Source: Larimichthys crocea (lineage: Eukaryota > Chordata > Actinopteri > Sciaenidae). From it: a DNA stretch of 64,000 nucleotides. The notes under the pieces were generated by a model, which made no database searches, was not told the origin of the DNA, and saw only the letters and a program-made list of their open reading frames with translations. A program made the position numbers and the translations under genes. Below are positions 24,078 to 36,080 of the stretch, one piece after another. The stretch is taken from positions 8,142,803 through 8,206,802 of the forward strand of contig NC_040018.1 in assembly GCF_000972845.2 (NCBI RefSeq). Reading direction: 5' to 3'. Numbering within the stretch: position 1 is the first letter of the stretch; each line of letters starts with the position of its first letter.

Positions 24078-26500
24078 CCTCCCTCTTCTTCCGTCTTCCC
24101 CATTCCTTTTTATGTTTTTATAATTAAAACACAATATTTATCTTTCCATAACAGAAGGCTGCCTTACTCTGTCAGGTAGACTGTTTGCATATTAATATTC
24201 TTAATACATCAACAAGCTATCTTCTCCGGTGTCATTGCTAAAAGTGAGCAAGAAGAATAGAAAAAGAAAGGAAGAAGGTGACTCGCAAATAATACAGCTC
24301 TTTACTACAGTTCTTGAAAATGCAGGAGAACTTCACATGACTGAACGTGCAGGAAGGAAAAGACTGAAAAGTTTCGGAAAATAAAGACAGAGGCAGAGAA
24401 AGGAAAGACAAATCAACATCACAGAGCTGTCTAAACCTCGGGGTGCACATATAAATGCAACCGATCCAAACTAAATAAGCGTTTGTTCTCCTTTGAGTCC
24501 AAACCAGCGAGCAAACTCCACGCTGGCTAAAATGTGTCTCTTCTTTTGATTTGTTTATGTGTGTGCTTTAACAGAGGGGTCCGGGTGGAGGGGATGGAGG
24601 GGAAGGGGTGAAGCTGAATGAGGGCGAACGCCAAGTTCCTTTTCTCTGTCTGGTGACAGCTGTCTGACTCCGTCAATGTGGAATTCCTGTGAAATGAGGC
24701 AGGGCTCTCTTGGTCAGGGGAATGCAAATGGGTGGCACTGGATGGGTAGGCGAGCCTGAGCCTGAGCCTGAGCCTGAGCCGAGCCGAGCCGGGCCTGGGG
24801 CGGCAGGGATGAGGCTGGGTCGGAGGGAGCAGGAGGGGGGGTTTGTTTGAACAAGTTAACTTGGGCATGATTGAGGTTCCTCCTGTGTGTGAAAGAGCAA
24901 GAGAATACATTGACCTTTGCCTCATTAAAAATGGAGGGCCAGCCATGTGATACCATGACTGAAGAATCTCTCGCTTTTTTTTTTCTGCCTTCCCCCTTGT
25001 CCTCCCTGCTTTTTTTTTTCTTTTGGATTCTTCCTCTTTCTCTTCTCTCTTTCTCTCCCCTCGCGCCGTCATTCTTTAATTCCGCCGCCCTCCCCCCTGA
25101 TTCTCCCCCCCTCCCTCGTTCTCTCCCATCTCAATCTCTTCCTCTTAACCCCATTGACAGGTCACATAAAAAACCCTTTGTATCAACATCAGGGTGCTGA
25201 CATGAGAGCAGAAAGCGACATGAAAAATGTGCTGCTTTTTTTTTCTTTTTTTTTTCTTAGTTGTAGCTATCTCCTCATCACAAAAGAGAGAGTGAACGAG
25301 GGAAGGAGGGAGGGGAAAAAGGGGGAGAAAGAAAGAGGGAGCAGGGTGGAAAAGTGAGGGAGGGATTAAATCCAGGGATTAAGATCTCTGAGCTTTCTTT
25401 TTTTTTTCGCTCTCTCCCCCTGCCACATTCCAATTGTTCTTAAAATATTTGGCAATGTCAATTAGTAAGTGAGCAGAGCTAGCTGATGAACACAATTTTC
25501 CAGGCGACTGAGCACCCTATTGTTGTGGAGCGAACAGCAGATTTCTGAGGTCATTATCATTCCCTGTTAGCCGTGCCCAGCTGCTCTCCTCTTGGCTCCA
25601 GCCAAACTCTGCTTTCTTCTCTCCTTTTTCCTCATGCTCTTATACATCATCTCCTCTCCTCTCCTCTCCTCTCCTCTCCTCTCCTCTCCTCTCCCCCTCT
25701 CTTCCCGCACCGTGTTCACCAGTTCAGAGCTTGGTTGATAGCAGGCAGCAACAGGGGGCCTTCAACAAGACGAGGGATGGGAGGAGCTGGCTGGGGGGAA
25801 AAAAGAAGGGAGGAGAGAGTGAGATGGATATAGCGCAACAGTGGGGGGAATACAGTAAAGGAAAATGAGTGAGAGGAGGAGGTGAGGGAGGGAGGAGAAA
25901 GAGGAAACAAAAAAAATAAAAACAGAAGGGCATGGGGGCAAGCGGTACGATCAGGCGGCGACTGAACACAAGAGGGAGCATGAAGGGAGGATAGAGAGAA
26001 AAAGAGGAGATTATCTGATAGTTTAGATTTGCTGTTTGAGAGATGGTGCCTTTTGAAAGTGGAGAACATGGTGAGCATCATAGGAGGAAGAAAGGAAAGA
26101 AAGAAAAGATCAACCTTTTAGAAAAATAATATGCACAAGAAGAAGTGCTTTACAGTATGGCATTAAGACCAAAACACGATGCATGAAAAAAGTCATTAAA
26201 AGCCAAAGAAAGCATTCATTTTAAAGGAGTGGCTCACTGAATGGTTACCAAACCTATTTGAGGTTTACAGTAACATGTTTTGCATTTTACTCTTGTGTGT
26301 GCAGCACTTAGCCTAAGTGATTTAAAACACTTTCCCAAGGAGTGCAGAGAAAAAGTTGGTATAAACAGCGCTATTGTTCTGACAAAGAAAGGCATCATTG
26401 TCGACGGTGACCTCCATTAAAAAACAACACGATCGCTATTTAACGCTTTTTTTTTCTTTCTTTTTTTTTATCAAAGACGCATTAGGCTAAAACATATTGT
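24076..26500. other. Intronic sequence, polypurine/polypyrimidine-rich
   Basis: Strong strand asymmetry: pyrimidine-rich 24975-25145, purine-rich 25285-25370, pyrimidine-rich 25575-25720 and purine-rich 25795-26110. A (GAGCCT)n hexamer repeat lies at about 24751-24794 and a (CTCCT)9 pentamer repeat at 25651-25693. Long ORFs here (up to 181 codons) are Ser/Pro/Leu or Lys/Glu low-complexity products of this asymmetry, not genes. An octamer ATGCAAAT lies at 24722-24729. Confidence 0.7.
25651..25693. repeat. (CTCCT)n pentanucleotide repeat
   Basis: About nine perfect CTCCT units, a possible triplex-forming mirror-like polypyrimidine tract. Confidence 0.95.
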
Positions 26501-28425
26501 CATATCTTAAAGTGCAGTCAATGTGGCGGAGATGAGATTTAAGATTAAAAAAGAAAGAGACTGGAACAGAGCGAACAAAGCATCCAGGTATCTGCATCTA
26601 AACAACCCAGAGCTATCTTTTGTTTTTTTGTTTAAGAAATAATGAAAGATCGCTTCCAGACAAAGTACAAAAAGAAGAAAAGAGAAAAAAACTAGAGAAG
26701 AAAATAAAAAAACTTGTCTTTTTTTTTTGTACCTGCCAGTACAGCTTAATGTGTTCCCAGAGGCCTTTTCACCTTCCTTCTCTTCTTCCTCCTCTCTTGC
26801 ACCCCCAACGCCGTCTCCCACCCATGGGTGTGCTCCCTCCTTCCACCCCCTCACACCGTCGTCTTTTTCGACAGCAGATTTACACATGTTGGAAAAACAG
26901 AAAACTTTTTTCTCATTGTTTGTCACACTGGCATTTAAACACCTCTAACACATCGCACCAGCGATCCATGTCACTATAATACGCTATATACGCTCAGTCC
27001 CGCCTCCCGTTCCTCTCGTCTCTCTCTTATCCAACCTGTAGAAAGTTTGCGTAAGTTAACACTGGTTGGTAGTAGCTGTCTGGGTTCTTCTGAGTGTGTG
27101 TGTGTGTGTGTGCATGTGTGTGTGAGAGAGGAGGAGGAAGACAGCGAGAGAGAGAAGTGAAAAAGGGTGAGCGGCATCAAAGCGTTGCTCTCAGCTGCAG
27201 CTGCCAAGCTTCCTCGTCCCCAGTTAGCAGCCATCCAGCTGTCAGGCTGCGCGAAGAGGAAGAGAGGGGGGAAATCTCTCACCAGCCATATGGTCCCCAG
27301 TTCTGTCGGAGACACTCCACGCTCCGTGGGCAAATGGCAAACTCATATATCTAATCAACACTCTTAATATCCAGACCTGAGACCAAGGATATTTTCAGAG
27401 TCTTGCCTTTCAACAACATGGCAAAAGAGGAGTAGATGGAATATGACCAGGCACTCAGAGTATGTGTTTGTTGGTTGTGTGTGAGCTTTAGCACTGCACA
27501 CAGGTCACAGGGGTTACAGGGGAAGAGCTGTGTGTGGAAAGGCCTGATTATGTTAGGTCTTAAAGTCATCCTTTCATTTTTAAATAAACAAAGCTTAGTA
27601 ATTTCCTAAAACAGCTGGGTACTGTAGTTTTTAACAACCATTATTCACACCGTAGTAAACAGTGCATTTGTTAGGGGACTATTTTCAGCCACGGATTAAT
27701 ACACATTATGGTGAACTAGCGACTTCATGCATCCTCCCACTAACTTTTTTTTGTTTTTCTTTTATTTTTATTTTCCCCACTGCATTGATTGGATGTAAGT
27801 TTGTGCCAGCAAATGAAAAAAAAAAAATCTTCTGGCCCATCAATTTTGTTTTTTTTGCCACTGACTCCAGCTCCCCCAGAATAGCCTCCTCTGCCCAAAT
27901 ACTAATCAGAGCCTGTGTATCTTTGTTTGTCAGTAAAAAAAAAAAAAAAAAAACCCTTGGAAGAAATTGGAATTTCCATTTAGTATCACCTCGTGAGATG
28001 TAGTTTTAGGAGCTTGTTTAGCACATTATCTTTGTAATTATAAGATTTATCTAGCTTTCAACACAGACAATACTTGTAAGGAGGATAAATTAATTGTTGC
28101 TGGCTTTCGTTCACAATAACAGAAATAAAGAATTATTCTCCAGTGGGATAACTTTTTTTTTTTTAGCAATAATTCAAGCTGACATAATAACATGTAGCCC
28201 TCCCAAATGAAACTAATTCTCCAGACACTTCTTCTTCCATGTGTGACATTATCATGACAGTAATAAGTGCGGTGGATTGACTTGAGCCCTTCTTTAAGTT
28301 GAGCAGAAGCTGTTAGCTGTAGCACATCTAGCCCCAGAAGAGCACGGGCTTGAATATGGCTTTGTGCTGTATCTGTTAGCGGGATGCTACACCTGCTCAT
28401 CTAATCCTGGCAGGCCTCTGCCTCC
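26501..28425. other. Intronic sequence without genes
   Basis: Contains short A/T-runs (26440-26470, 27821-27831, 27934-27953, 28152-28164) and a (GT)n at 27093-27111 with adjacent GA-rich DNA. Low-repeat blocks at 27590-27720 and 28160-28380 may be regulatory. No exon was recognised. Confidence 0.5.
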
Positions 28426-28610
28426 AGTCTCTCTCCGGCTGCAGAGTAACGGGCGCCGTATTGCACGGCAAGCCGCGCTGAATCACGGGGAGGTTTGTCG
28501 GTATTACAGCGACATCGCCGTGTAAAGCTTGGAAACAACCATCGCCCCCTTCCTCGTCGCGACTGAAGAGCGGCAAATCCCTCCCCGGGTTCAGCAAACA
28601 GCTATTAGTG
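28426..28610. promoter_or_regulatory. CpG-rich intronic block
   Basis: About 185 bp with nearly twenty CpG dinucleotides by eye (for example AACGGGCGCCG, AAGCCGCGC, CGACATCGCCG, CTCGTCGCGAC), whereas the flanking intron is CpG-poor. CpG retention suggests an unmethylated regulatory element or a cryptic promoter. No TATA box or coding start is associated with it. Confidence 0.4.
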
Positions 28611-28849
28611 TATGGATGGAGCGTGTAGCCTGCAGTGGAGGTTGGTTGTGGATGTAGTAATTGGTATGTGTGGGAGAGTGAGATAGACAGAGGCAAAGAC
28701 AGAGAGAGTAAGTGTCGTGGAGGAAGAGAGACAGCGTGAGAAGGAGGAGTGGAGAGAGATTTAAATAGAATCAAGAGGTATGGACGGGGGGCAGCTGGGG
28801 TAAGAGGGGAAGAAGAGGGGAGTTATCCGAGTCCCACAAATCTTTGCTC

Positions 28850-29020
28850 AACCCAACAACCTGAAGCAGGGGCCATTAAAAGCAAGGAGAGCTGGGCGAG
28901 ATAGCAGCCTAGATGGATACGGTGGCAGCAATGGTTTGGAGGGACAGTAACTTTAATGGCCCCACTGGGTTTTTAATGAGTGTTGTGCCCCAAACAAAAC
29001 GAGCTAATTAGTGTTATCAT
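28850..29020. promoter_or_regulatory. Low-repeat block with a 12-bp inverted repeat
   Basis: GGGGCCATTAAA (28869-28880) and TTTAATGGCCCC (28952-28963) are exact reverse complements 71 bp apart. The block ends with TTTTTAATGAG and GAGCTAATTAGTG. It resembles a conserved enhancer with two copies of one site in opposite orientation. Confidence 0.35.
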
Positions 29021-29301
29021 CCATATATCAGACCCAACACACACCCATGTGTTCTCAGGCAGACACATACACACTCCACCGTAACGAACCTGCTCAGACA
29101 CCTCTCAGCTTCTTTATTCTATGCGCTTTTCTCCCCGCGTTACTTTTCTGTACATAAAACTTTTATAAAATTGAGTTTCCTCTTCTATCAAAAGTCGAAC
29201 CATCACGGAGTCTCTTCATTCCTCTCTGAATTTGATTGTCTCAACCTATGCAGCCACACTCTCTCTATTCACTCTCTATTTCATCCTGAAGTGAGCCGCT
29301 T

Positions 29302-29339
29302 CTCCTCCTCCTCCTCCTCCTCCTCCTCCTCCTCCTCCT
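29302..29339. repeat. (CTC)n trinucleotide repeat
   Basis: About 12 perfect units within an open frame encoding a Ser run; intronic and not regarded as coding. Confidence 0.95.
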
Positions 29340-30820
29340 ACACACAAACACACACTTTCAAGCCCATAAGGCCGTGCCCTTTTTGTGAGAGGAGCGATTA
29401 TGTCTACACTGGTTTAAAAGCAGGATAACAATGCCACGAACAGGCATTCGGGAAAAAACAGAAAAGGGCTCAAGCCAATATCCCGGCATTTGGACTCAAG
29501 CCGCTGTTACCTGCGCATAAGCCGCGTGTTTGTCACGCCATCGCCTCTGGTTGACCACGCCACCCCGCCAGCCCCACACTTTATTTCTCTTGCACTAAGC
29601 CTATTATAAAATCAATAAACAATTGAGCTTTTTTTTCCAGTCCTTTTAAATCTTTTTCTCCTCTATATATCCTCTGAGATGAAGGGGAGGCATGCAGGCA
29701 AGCGGCAGTGTGGAGAGCACAAGGGGGGTGGGAAAAAAAAAGAAAAAAGTAAAGATTGAAGGAAAATAACGGAGAAACAAAAACAGCACAGTAACCCCTT
29801 GCTTTCAAAATGTTGAAGTCAAGTGAGTTTTTAACCAACTGGCGTCCATGTCAGAGTTATTATCCAATCGCGTCTAGTCCAGCAGTGAGCTTCTTAGACC
29901 TGCTTCTGACCCTTAGCTCTATGATTTGCACGCAGTCATGGGAAAGGGTATTTCTGATGCACATGAGTGTGCGCACGTTGGTATTACTAAAGGAAACCTT
30001 GTGTGCAGACGGAGAAATCATTTCCCTTCATTATCCGATATCTGTGACCGCATGTTGTAACTGCGAAACAGAATAAAAATTTACTGTTTGTATTTTGACC
30101 TCACGCTACCAGATGAGGTTTGGAATTCTCGACTGGAGTTTTCATCTACTTTGGTCACATCACTTTGTATAACTTAGCGAGGTTGGCGTGATTATAGAAA
30201 GCTCATGGGAATGATTGAGGGATTTTTAATTGTCACATTCTCGAAATGTAATAACCCTTGAGTTGATAAAAATCAACAAACACCAACTCTGACAGCTGAT
30301 TTTCAAATTAGGCATCAAAAAAATGTTGCGTTTACAGATTTTAATTCCCTCTGTCAGTTTAAACTCATATTTCAAACTCAGCGGTGGGGAGATGACAATA
30401 TAAACTTCTTTTTTATTCCACCAGTCACAGAGAAGTTGGAAATTAGAATGTCTGCTACAAAGCTAGTCCCCCCCTCCCTCCCCTCTCCCCTCCTTTTTCT
30501 TTCTCCCCCCGTTTCCCAACTTCTCACTTTGTTTACTCCTCGAGTCTTCTTGGAGTGCAGATACAGTAATTACCAGTGATCAAAAACAGCGCAGGTTTTT
30601 CTGCTGATGCTTTTGATGTATGCATGACATTGTGTGTCGCCACATCATCAGTAACACAGAAAGAAAAGCAATTTGTGGGAAATATGCTTTTTTTTTGCCA
30701 AGCGTGCTTTAGTAGATCCTTTGTGGAGAGGATAGTGTATATTCCACAGACTGTGACTAAAAGTAATGATCATCTTTACAACAGCTGCAGATGATGAGAT
30801 ACTGTTGCAGCAGCGCTTTA
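29340..30820. other. Intronic sequence without genes
   Basis: Unique sequence with a moderately CpG-rich patch at 29480-29580 and pyrimidine-rich DNA at 30465-30540. No coding or RNA feature was recognised. Confidence 0.5.
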
Positions 30821-31115
30821 TTAATATAAGATGGCGCAGACATTTAAACATTCTTGCTCGGCTCCTTGTTCTCTAGGCGTCGGGCCTGCACTCATCCACC
30901 ATGCTTGCTGTAGACAGTGGCCGGACTTTTGACTGCAACAGATTTCGGCAAGCTGTTGATTGCGTCATCTTGGATTTTGTTCTTCAAGCGAGCCTCCATC
31001 TTGGCTGACCCTCCTCTCAACATGCCTGCTATTGGCTGACCCCCTGTTTAACCAAGTTCTCATTGGCCCAGCAACTCCGCCCCGCCTGCCTTGAGCCAAG
31101 CCTTGATTGGATGAC
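30821..31115. promoter_or_regulatory. Cluster of YY1-like, CCAAT and GC boxes (candidate internal promoter)
   Basis: AAGATGGCGC (30828-30837) matches the YY1 consensus, and two further CATCTTGG sites follow near 30966-30973 and 30998-31005. Three inverted CCAAT boxes (ATTGG) lie at 31031-31035, 31062-31066 and 31106-31110, spaced 31 and 44 bp apart. A GC box CCGCCCCGCC at 31077-31086 sits between the last two. This is the grouping expected of a TATA-less vertebrate promoter. No downstream exon with a clear donor was identified. Confidence 0.35.
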
Positions 31116-31460
31116 TCAAAAGATCTCTGGAAAGCTCTCATCAGGATGGTCTAAATGAGTAGATAGATGTGGACTACCATGGTGAATTGTCGGCGCTTTC
31201 CCTGGCTGCCATTTGGTCCTCGGAGACAGGGCTCCCAATTCACCCAGGGTTTGTTCGATGCTGGACAAGCATTTGGCCGGCTCGGTGCTATTCCCAGGGT
31301 TTGTCCCCCACTGAGACCCTGTGTGGGCCGCTGGTGGTGACTGTGCTTCAGGCAGCATGGTGTGGCCATGTGTGTCACATCCCCCCTTGTCATCCCACCA
31401 GACGGAGGGCTGCATCATGGCTATCGTCCTGTCACACTTGGATGATGCTTCTTCGCCTCA
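31116..31460. promoter_or_regulatory. Repeat-free, GC-balanced block next to the CCAAT cluster
   Basis: About 345 bp without any microsatellite, richer in G+C than its surroundings, and open for 80-100 codons on both strands. Neither translation resembles a known domain. It is more likely a conserved noncoding element or the 5' part of an unannotated transcript than a protein gene. Confidence 0.3.
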
Positions 31461-32199
31461 GAGTTTGACAGTGACTTGCCTTAGTGACAATTACCATCGG
31501 AACCAGCTTTCTTATCCACCTGGTTCAAAAGGTCCGTGTGCTGGAGATTGGCAGGCGTTTAATTTTGCCTCTTCCCACTGCTGTCATGCTGTGCCATTTC
31601 TTTCACTGCTCCGTTTATGTTTCTCTCTGCTCGTCTTCCGTTGCAGCATGTTAACCATTCAGTCGCTTTTTACATCATGATACTTTTTAACGCATGTACC
31701 AGTCCCTGTAGAGATAGCAGGCGACTCCAGTCCCTGTTTGCAGGGCCTCTTGCCACGGTATCACACCTCAGTTCACCAGGAGAGCCGGAGAAAAAGAAAG
31801 CCACTCTCTAAGCATCCGTGGTCCCTCCCTTTCCTCTCTGTGTTTTGCTCCTTCTTCCCCTTATTTCCACTGGGAGGAACACTGACCTCATTTGTGAGGA
31901 CAATAACCCCCTTGACTTTGGGGATTAAGACATGAAACCTTTGTGGATTAATTAGGTTCCGAGCTGAATTCATTTTGTCGCCATGGAAGGCAAAGAGAGA
32001 AAGAGGAAAGAGGAGGATATGGGCCGTAGGCTTCATTATGAATTTGCTGTTTGCCCAGATAGATATATTAAAAACAAATGTTGAGGCTGATCACATTTAA
32101 ATCCTCCCAACAGAATGGAACTGCATTTGTTCACTGGGCTAAGCATTAGCATGGGAAGTAACAGTATCACAAACTGTCAAATCACAGCAAGCATTATAG

Positions 32200-32420
32200 A
32201 GTCTTATACATCAGTGCTGACTTCAAACCAGGATTTTGCAAGCGTGGAGACAATGTTAGCCCGCTGAGCTTAACTCTTTGGCAAGGTTACACATGCAAAT
32301 ATGGTTTGCCGGACTATCTTCAATCCGCAATAGGCTGGAGCCTCAATCTGTGCATTCACGCCTCTAGATCTACTCTTAAGCTTGTCACACATAATGTAGC
32401 AAGTAGCAGTCCTGACAATG
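32200..32420. promoter_or_regulatory. Candidate enhancer block with an octamer
   Basis: Low-repeat DNA with ATGCAAAT at 32293-32300, GCTGAGCTTAACTC and ATAATGTAGC motifs. Confidence 0.25.
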
Positions 32421-32521
32421 CCGCAGGAATCACATTATCTCAGTTGTCTTGGTAACAAAGCAAAGTGTTTGTTTTCCAAGATGCGGTGCAATTGCAATTT
32501 AGACGGTTTACACCTATTGTG

Positions 32522-32522
<1 letters not shown>

Positions 32523-32557
<35 letters not shown>

Positions 32558-32559
32558 AG
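32523..32559 (+). other. T33 tract ending in GCAG: strong cryptic 3' splice site
   Basis: Thirty-three T residues followed directly by GCAG form an ideal polypyrimidine tract plus acceptor. Joined in phase 1 to coding exon 1, the following sequence would read 18-19 codons to a TAG near 32616, and an AATAAA lies at 32715-32720. It could act as an alternative terminal exon, or the T-run may simply be a slipped homopolymer. Confidence 0.3.
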
Positions 32560-32720
32560 TCAAGAGCATATGTTGTTTGAATGTATCTTTAGCTCGCAAA
32601 AAGGAGGCTGTTAGTTAGATGTTTTGTTTACAAAATAACAAAGGTGTTTTTTTCACCAAAGGCACAACAGAAGACGTGTTAATGCATGTTTCATGTCATC
32701 TCGTGCTCGCTGTAAATAAA

Positions 32721-34519
32721 AGCGACTGTTGTCTTATTAGAGTAACACCTTCTGAATGCGACAGCCCCAGGTATAGCTCCCTTATGGACCAAGTGTTGAA
32801 CATGTGCTTGATGAGATGCCTTCCTCACTTTCATTTACAGCTCTTCTAATGAAGCTGCGCCTCGTCTGCCGACGACTCCCTTATATTTTTTTATCTGCCC
32901 TCAAGTTAACATCGCCCGACGGCCCACACAGTGAGCATATGTTTATGTTAATGATAAGGTTGTTATGGCAAGTGAATGTCTCTCTTATCCTTTCAGTGTT
33001 GGCTTGTAAAACATAAACGTCCATGTGAGGATCTTAGACTGAGTCATTCCCAGGCTGAGATTAGGCCTTGGATTCCTGCAGACAATGGAGATTTTAAATT
33101 TTCTTCCTAAATCACAAGGCACTTAAAGAATGCACACACTTTATCCAAGGACATTCAGCCAGACCTTATATGTATATATTCTATTGAGAACGATTAGTGG
33201 TGTCTAGGCAACTCGACTGCGTTAACAGTTTCACAGTTCTTTGCCTCATGAAGTGTACAAACCAAGGACACAAAGGTTCCCTCGTTAAGACTTTCTGGAG
33301 ACTTCAGCATAGCCACATTTCAAGGTACCGTCTTTTAACCCCTGGGCCACCATCCAGCTGGGAGAAGTTGGCTCCTTCCCTCCTGAGGACACAGGTTTAT
33401 CCTGGGCTTTCATAGAGAGAGAGACTCACATTCTTCCTCAGTGGTCCCCCCCTCCTCAATTCCTCCTATCCTCCGTCTTAAACATGGAGCTAAGTCGAGG
33501 CTAAGCCACAAGTCACCCTCATGGGGGGACGGATCGGCCAAATGCCACCTCTCCTGGCAGGGCTTACAGGTAGGGTGTAATCGTGCCGGCGCAGTACTCT
33601 CAGGACCAGAATCAGGTATTTCCTATTAGACACAGAGATGAGGAGTGGATTTACGGGAGTAGGATGGGAAAGCTGTTTTGGTCAATCCTCCCTCCCTCTC
33701 AATATCTCAGTCCTTTTTCCGCTCATGCTCTCTGTCCCTCCTCCTTTGCCTCTTGATCCTTGAGCCCCCCCCCCCTGTACTTCACATTTCTACCTGTTCT
33801 GCTGGTACTTGACAAGGCAGGATTTTGTCTTGCCTGGCATCCCCTTCTTTTCGTCTTTTGGAGAGAAGGGCAAAAAGAGGATGAGGGATTGAAAGTTTGT
33901 GGAGGAAAGTTTTTGGAGGACGTTTCTGGATTATGTTCACAAGGCACAAGCTGCTCACAGTGTGAACATGGCACGTTGTCAATGAGATCTATTTCCATGA
34001 CGATTATTTTTATACTCCAACAATCAGGGAGCCGACAGCACAGTACCACAGGAGGAAAAAAAAAAAGTCTTTCTTCCAATTCGATACACCCTCTGTAACA
34101 TTTTAGCTGTAAATACTAACAAAGCCATGAGGGAGAAGATAATGACAAGATATCAACCTTCTTCTGGCGTCACAAATTCCCATTCTAGTTTAACTAAGTG
34201 TCCTGTTGAGTTGTCAAGTGTAAGTGCACCGAACCTCAGGCTGCGTATACGTCTTCTGATCGGATGCTCTCCACTGCTCAGTGTTGCGGTAAATGCAACA
34301 TCTGATGGCTCTCTGAAATCCAGCGTGTTGGACAGGTGAGATGCTGCAGCGAGCGTCACTTTTGAGATGCGAGTTAGCACCATGTCACCCATCCCCATCT
34401 GTAAGCTTTCAAAGACTTTGCGTGTTTGGCGTGTGTGCGTGCATGTTTCTAAGCGGTCTGAAGTAATTCAAACTGGTTTTTATACACTGTGTTTTTCCAA
34501 GAATTGTAATGGAAACTCT
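32721..34519. other. Intronic sequence without genes
   Basis: Unique sequence with no microsatellite longer than about 15 bp. The C-run near 33766-33775 and the purine-rich 33850-33910 are the only biased stretches. ORFs of about 110-118 codons on opposite strands at 33720-34100 overlap each other and show no domain. Confidence 0.5.
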
Positions 34520-36080
34520 TGTAAAAAAAAAAAAAAAAAAAAAAAGAACATTTGTACAGTCTACGAAGAAGATGGCAACTAAACAACTGATTCGGAATTC
34601 ACTGCCATATTCAGTGTCACTATTTGACTTGGTGTTTGGCAGACTAAAACAGGGTGCAGATTGAGAGACAGTGTCACAGGGAGAAGGAAATGTCTTGCCT
34701 CCTTCATCTGCCATTTAGATTGCTTCCATTTATTGCTTTCCCAAGCCTCTCCCTGTTATTCAAACCTGAAAGAAATGATCAGTCACATTCACCTCCTACT
34801 TTACATGAAGTCAATGACAACTGACAGGACATGTCAGATGCGTCAGTACATCTCAGTTCGTGTATATGACTCCTCTCCCAGTGTCTTGCGTGCTCAGTGG
34901 GCTGTTGGAGGGCTTTCTGCAAGACAGAAGGGCTTGGCTGCAGAGTGGGGCGAGAGCCAGGCATCTTGATGATTTTTTCGGGGTGCATCACCATCTCTCT
35001 GGAAGTGCCAAGTGTGCACCAAGGCCATGCCATTCACTGTAGAGAGTGTGTGATAGGGGCACGCCATCTCCCATCTCTTCCAGGCATCTCTCGGTCTCTG
35101 AAACAAAGATGAATCTGGTTGCCACATTAAAGACGAACGCTGTGATTTCCGCGCGCAGTAGAATTGTAATTCAGCGGAGCTGTAATGAATGCAGTGAAAT
35201 GGTTGTCTAGTGAAACATTTTGTGAACTCGATTAGAGGTGCTAAACCATTTATTTGTGAAGTCTGTTATTGCAGACATAATTTGTGGTGGCAGCGCAGTT
35301 TACTTAATTTTATTTATGTATTCCCCTGGTCAATGTTGTTCCTAAATGAATGTGAGATTTTTGTCTTATTGTCGAGCACTAATGCTAGGATTTGCTTTGT
35401 AACCAAAGAAAGAGTTACATTCGACTGTCTGCTGTGTATTAACTAATCCATTCAGTTTACTGCTTCCATGAGTACTAGTCAAATAAAAACATGCATAGAT
35501 TTAAATAAGTGCAAATGAAGCTGTCTGCTCAGATTTTTCATACTTGATGAATTATCCAAAAAAAAAAAAAAAAAAAGAAATCCTGAATCTTAATTTCAAA
35601 TGTACTACACGAGCAGCTTTGTTCTCTTATGATTTGACCTGTAAAGCACGTGCAAAGCTTCTTTCACCTCTTGTTTCTCTCCTCCTCCTTCCCCCTCTCC
35701 CCAGTCTAAATTAACGCCACATAACACCGATCGATGGATCCCTGCTAATCGCGTTAGACGTTTTGTTTTAAAATACCAGCGCCCAGCTGGTGACTCCTAG
35801 CACTCATCTGTTTGTCTCTGTCTCCCTTCTCTCTCTCTCTCTCTCTCTCCTCTTTCCTCCATCTCTCTGTTACTCATTTTCTACCTCTGTCCATCCATCC
35901 CTCCCTCCCTCCCTCCCTCCTTTTCTCTCTGCATCTCTGTCTCTCCACAGTGTGTTTGCTTTACAGGCTTGGAGAGAGGGGTGGGTGAAAAATTTGGACC
36001 ATATCCTAGGTATCACATATCTGACCATATTTCAAGCCCAAATGAAGCATGTAAAAAAAAAAAAAAAAAAAAAAATCCCT
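34520..36080. other. Intronic sequence with A-runs and CCCT repeats
   Basis: Poly-A at 34521-34544, 35559-35576 and 36052-36075; (CT)n at 35829-35849; (CCCT)n at about 35897-35920. The stretch 34930-35170 is low-repeat and may be regulatory. Confidence 0.6.

Noticed and set aside
24527..25072. 181-codon minus-strand ORF
   Set aside because: Composed of Lys/Glu- and Arg/Leu-rich low complexity derived from polypurine tracts and a GAGCCT repeat; no domain or splice structure.
31116..31418. 100-codon minus-strand ORF in the repeat-free block
   Set aside because: Open on both strands but with no domain, no matching donor/acceptor pair and no codon-conservation evidence; kept only as a candidate noncoding element.
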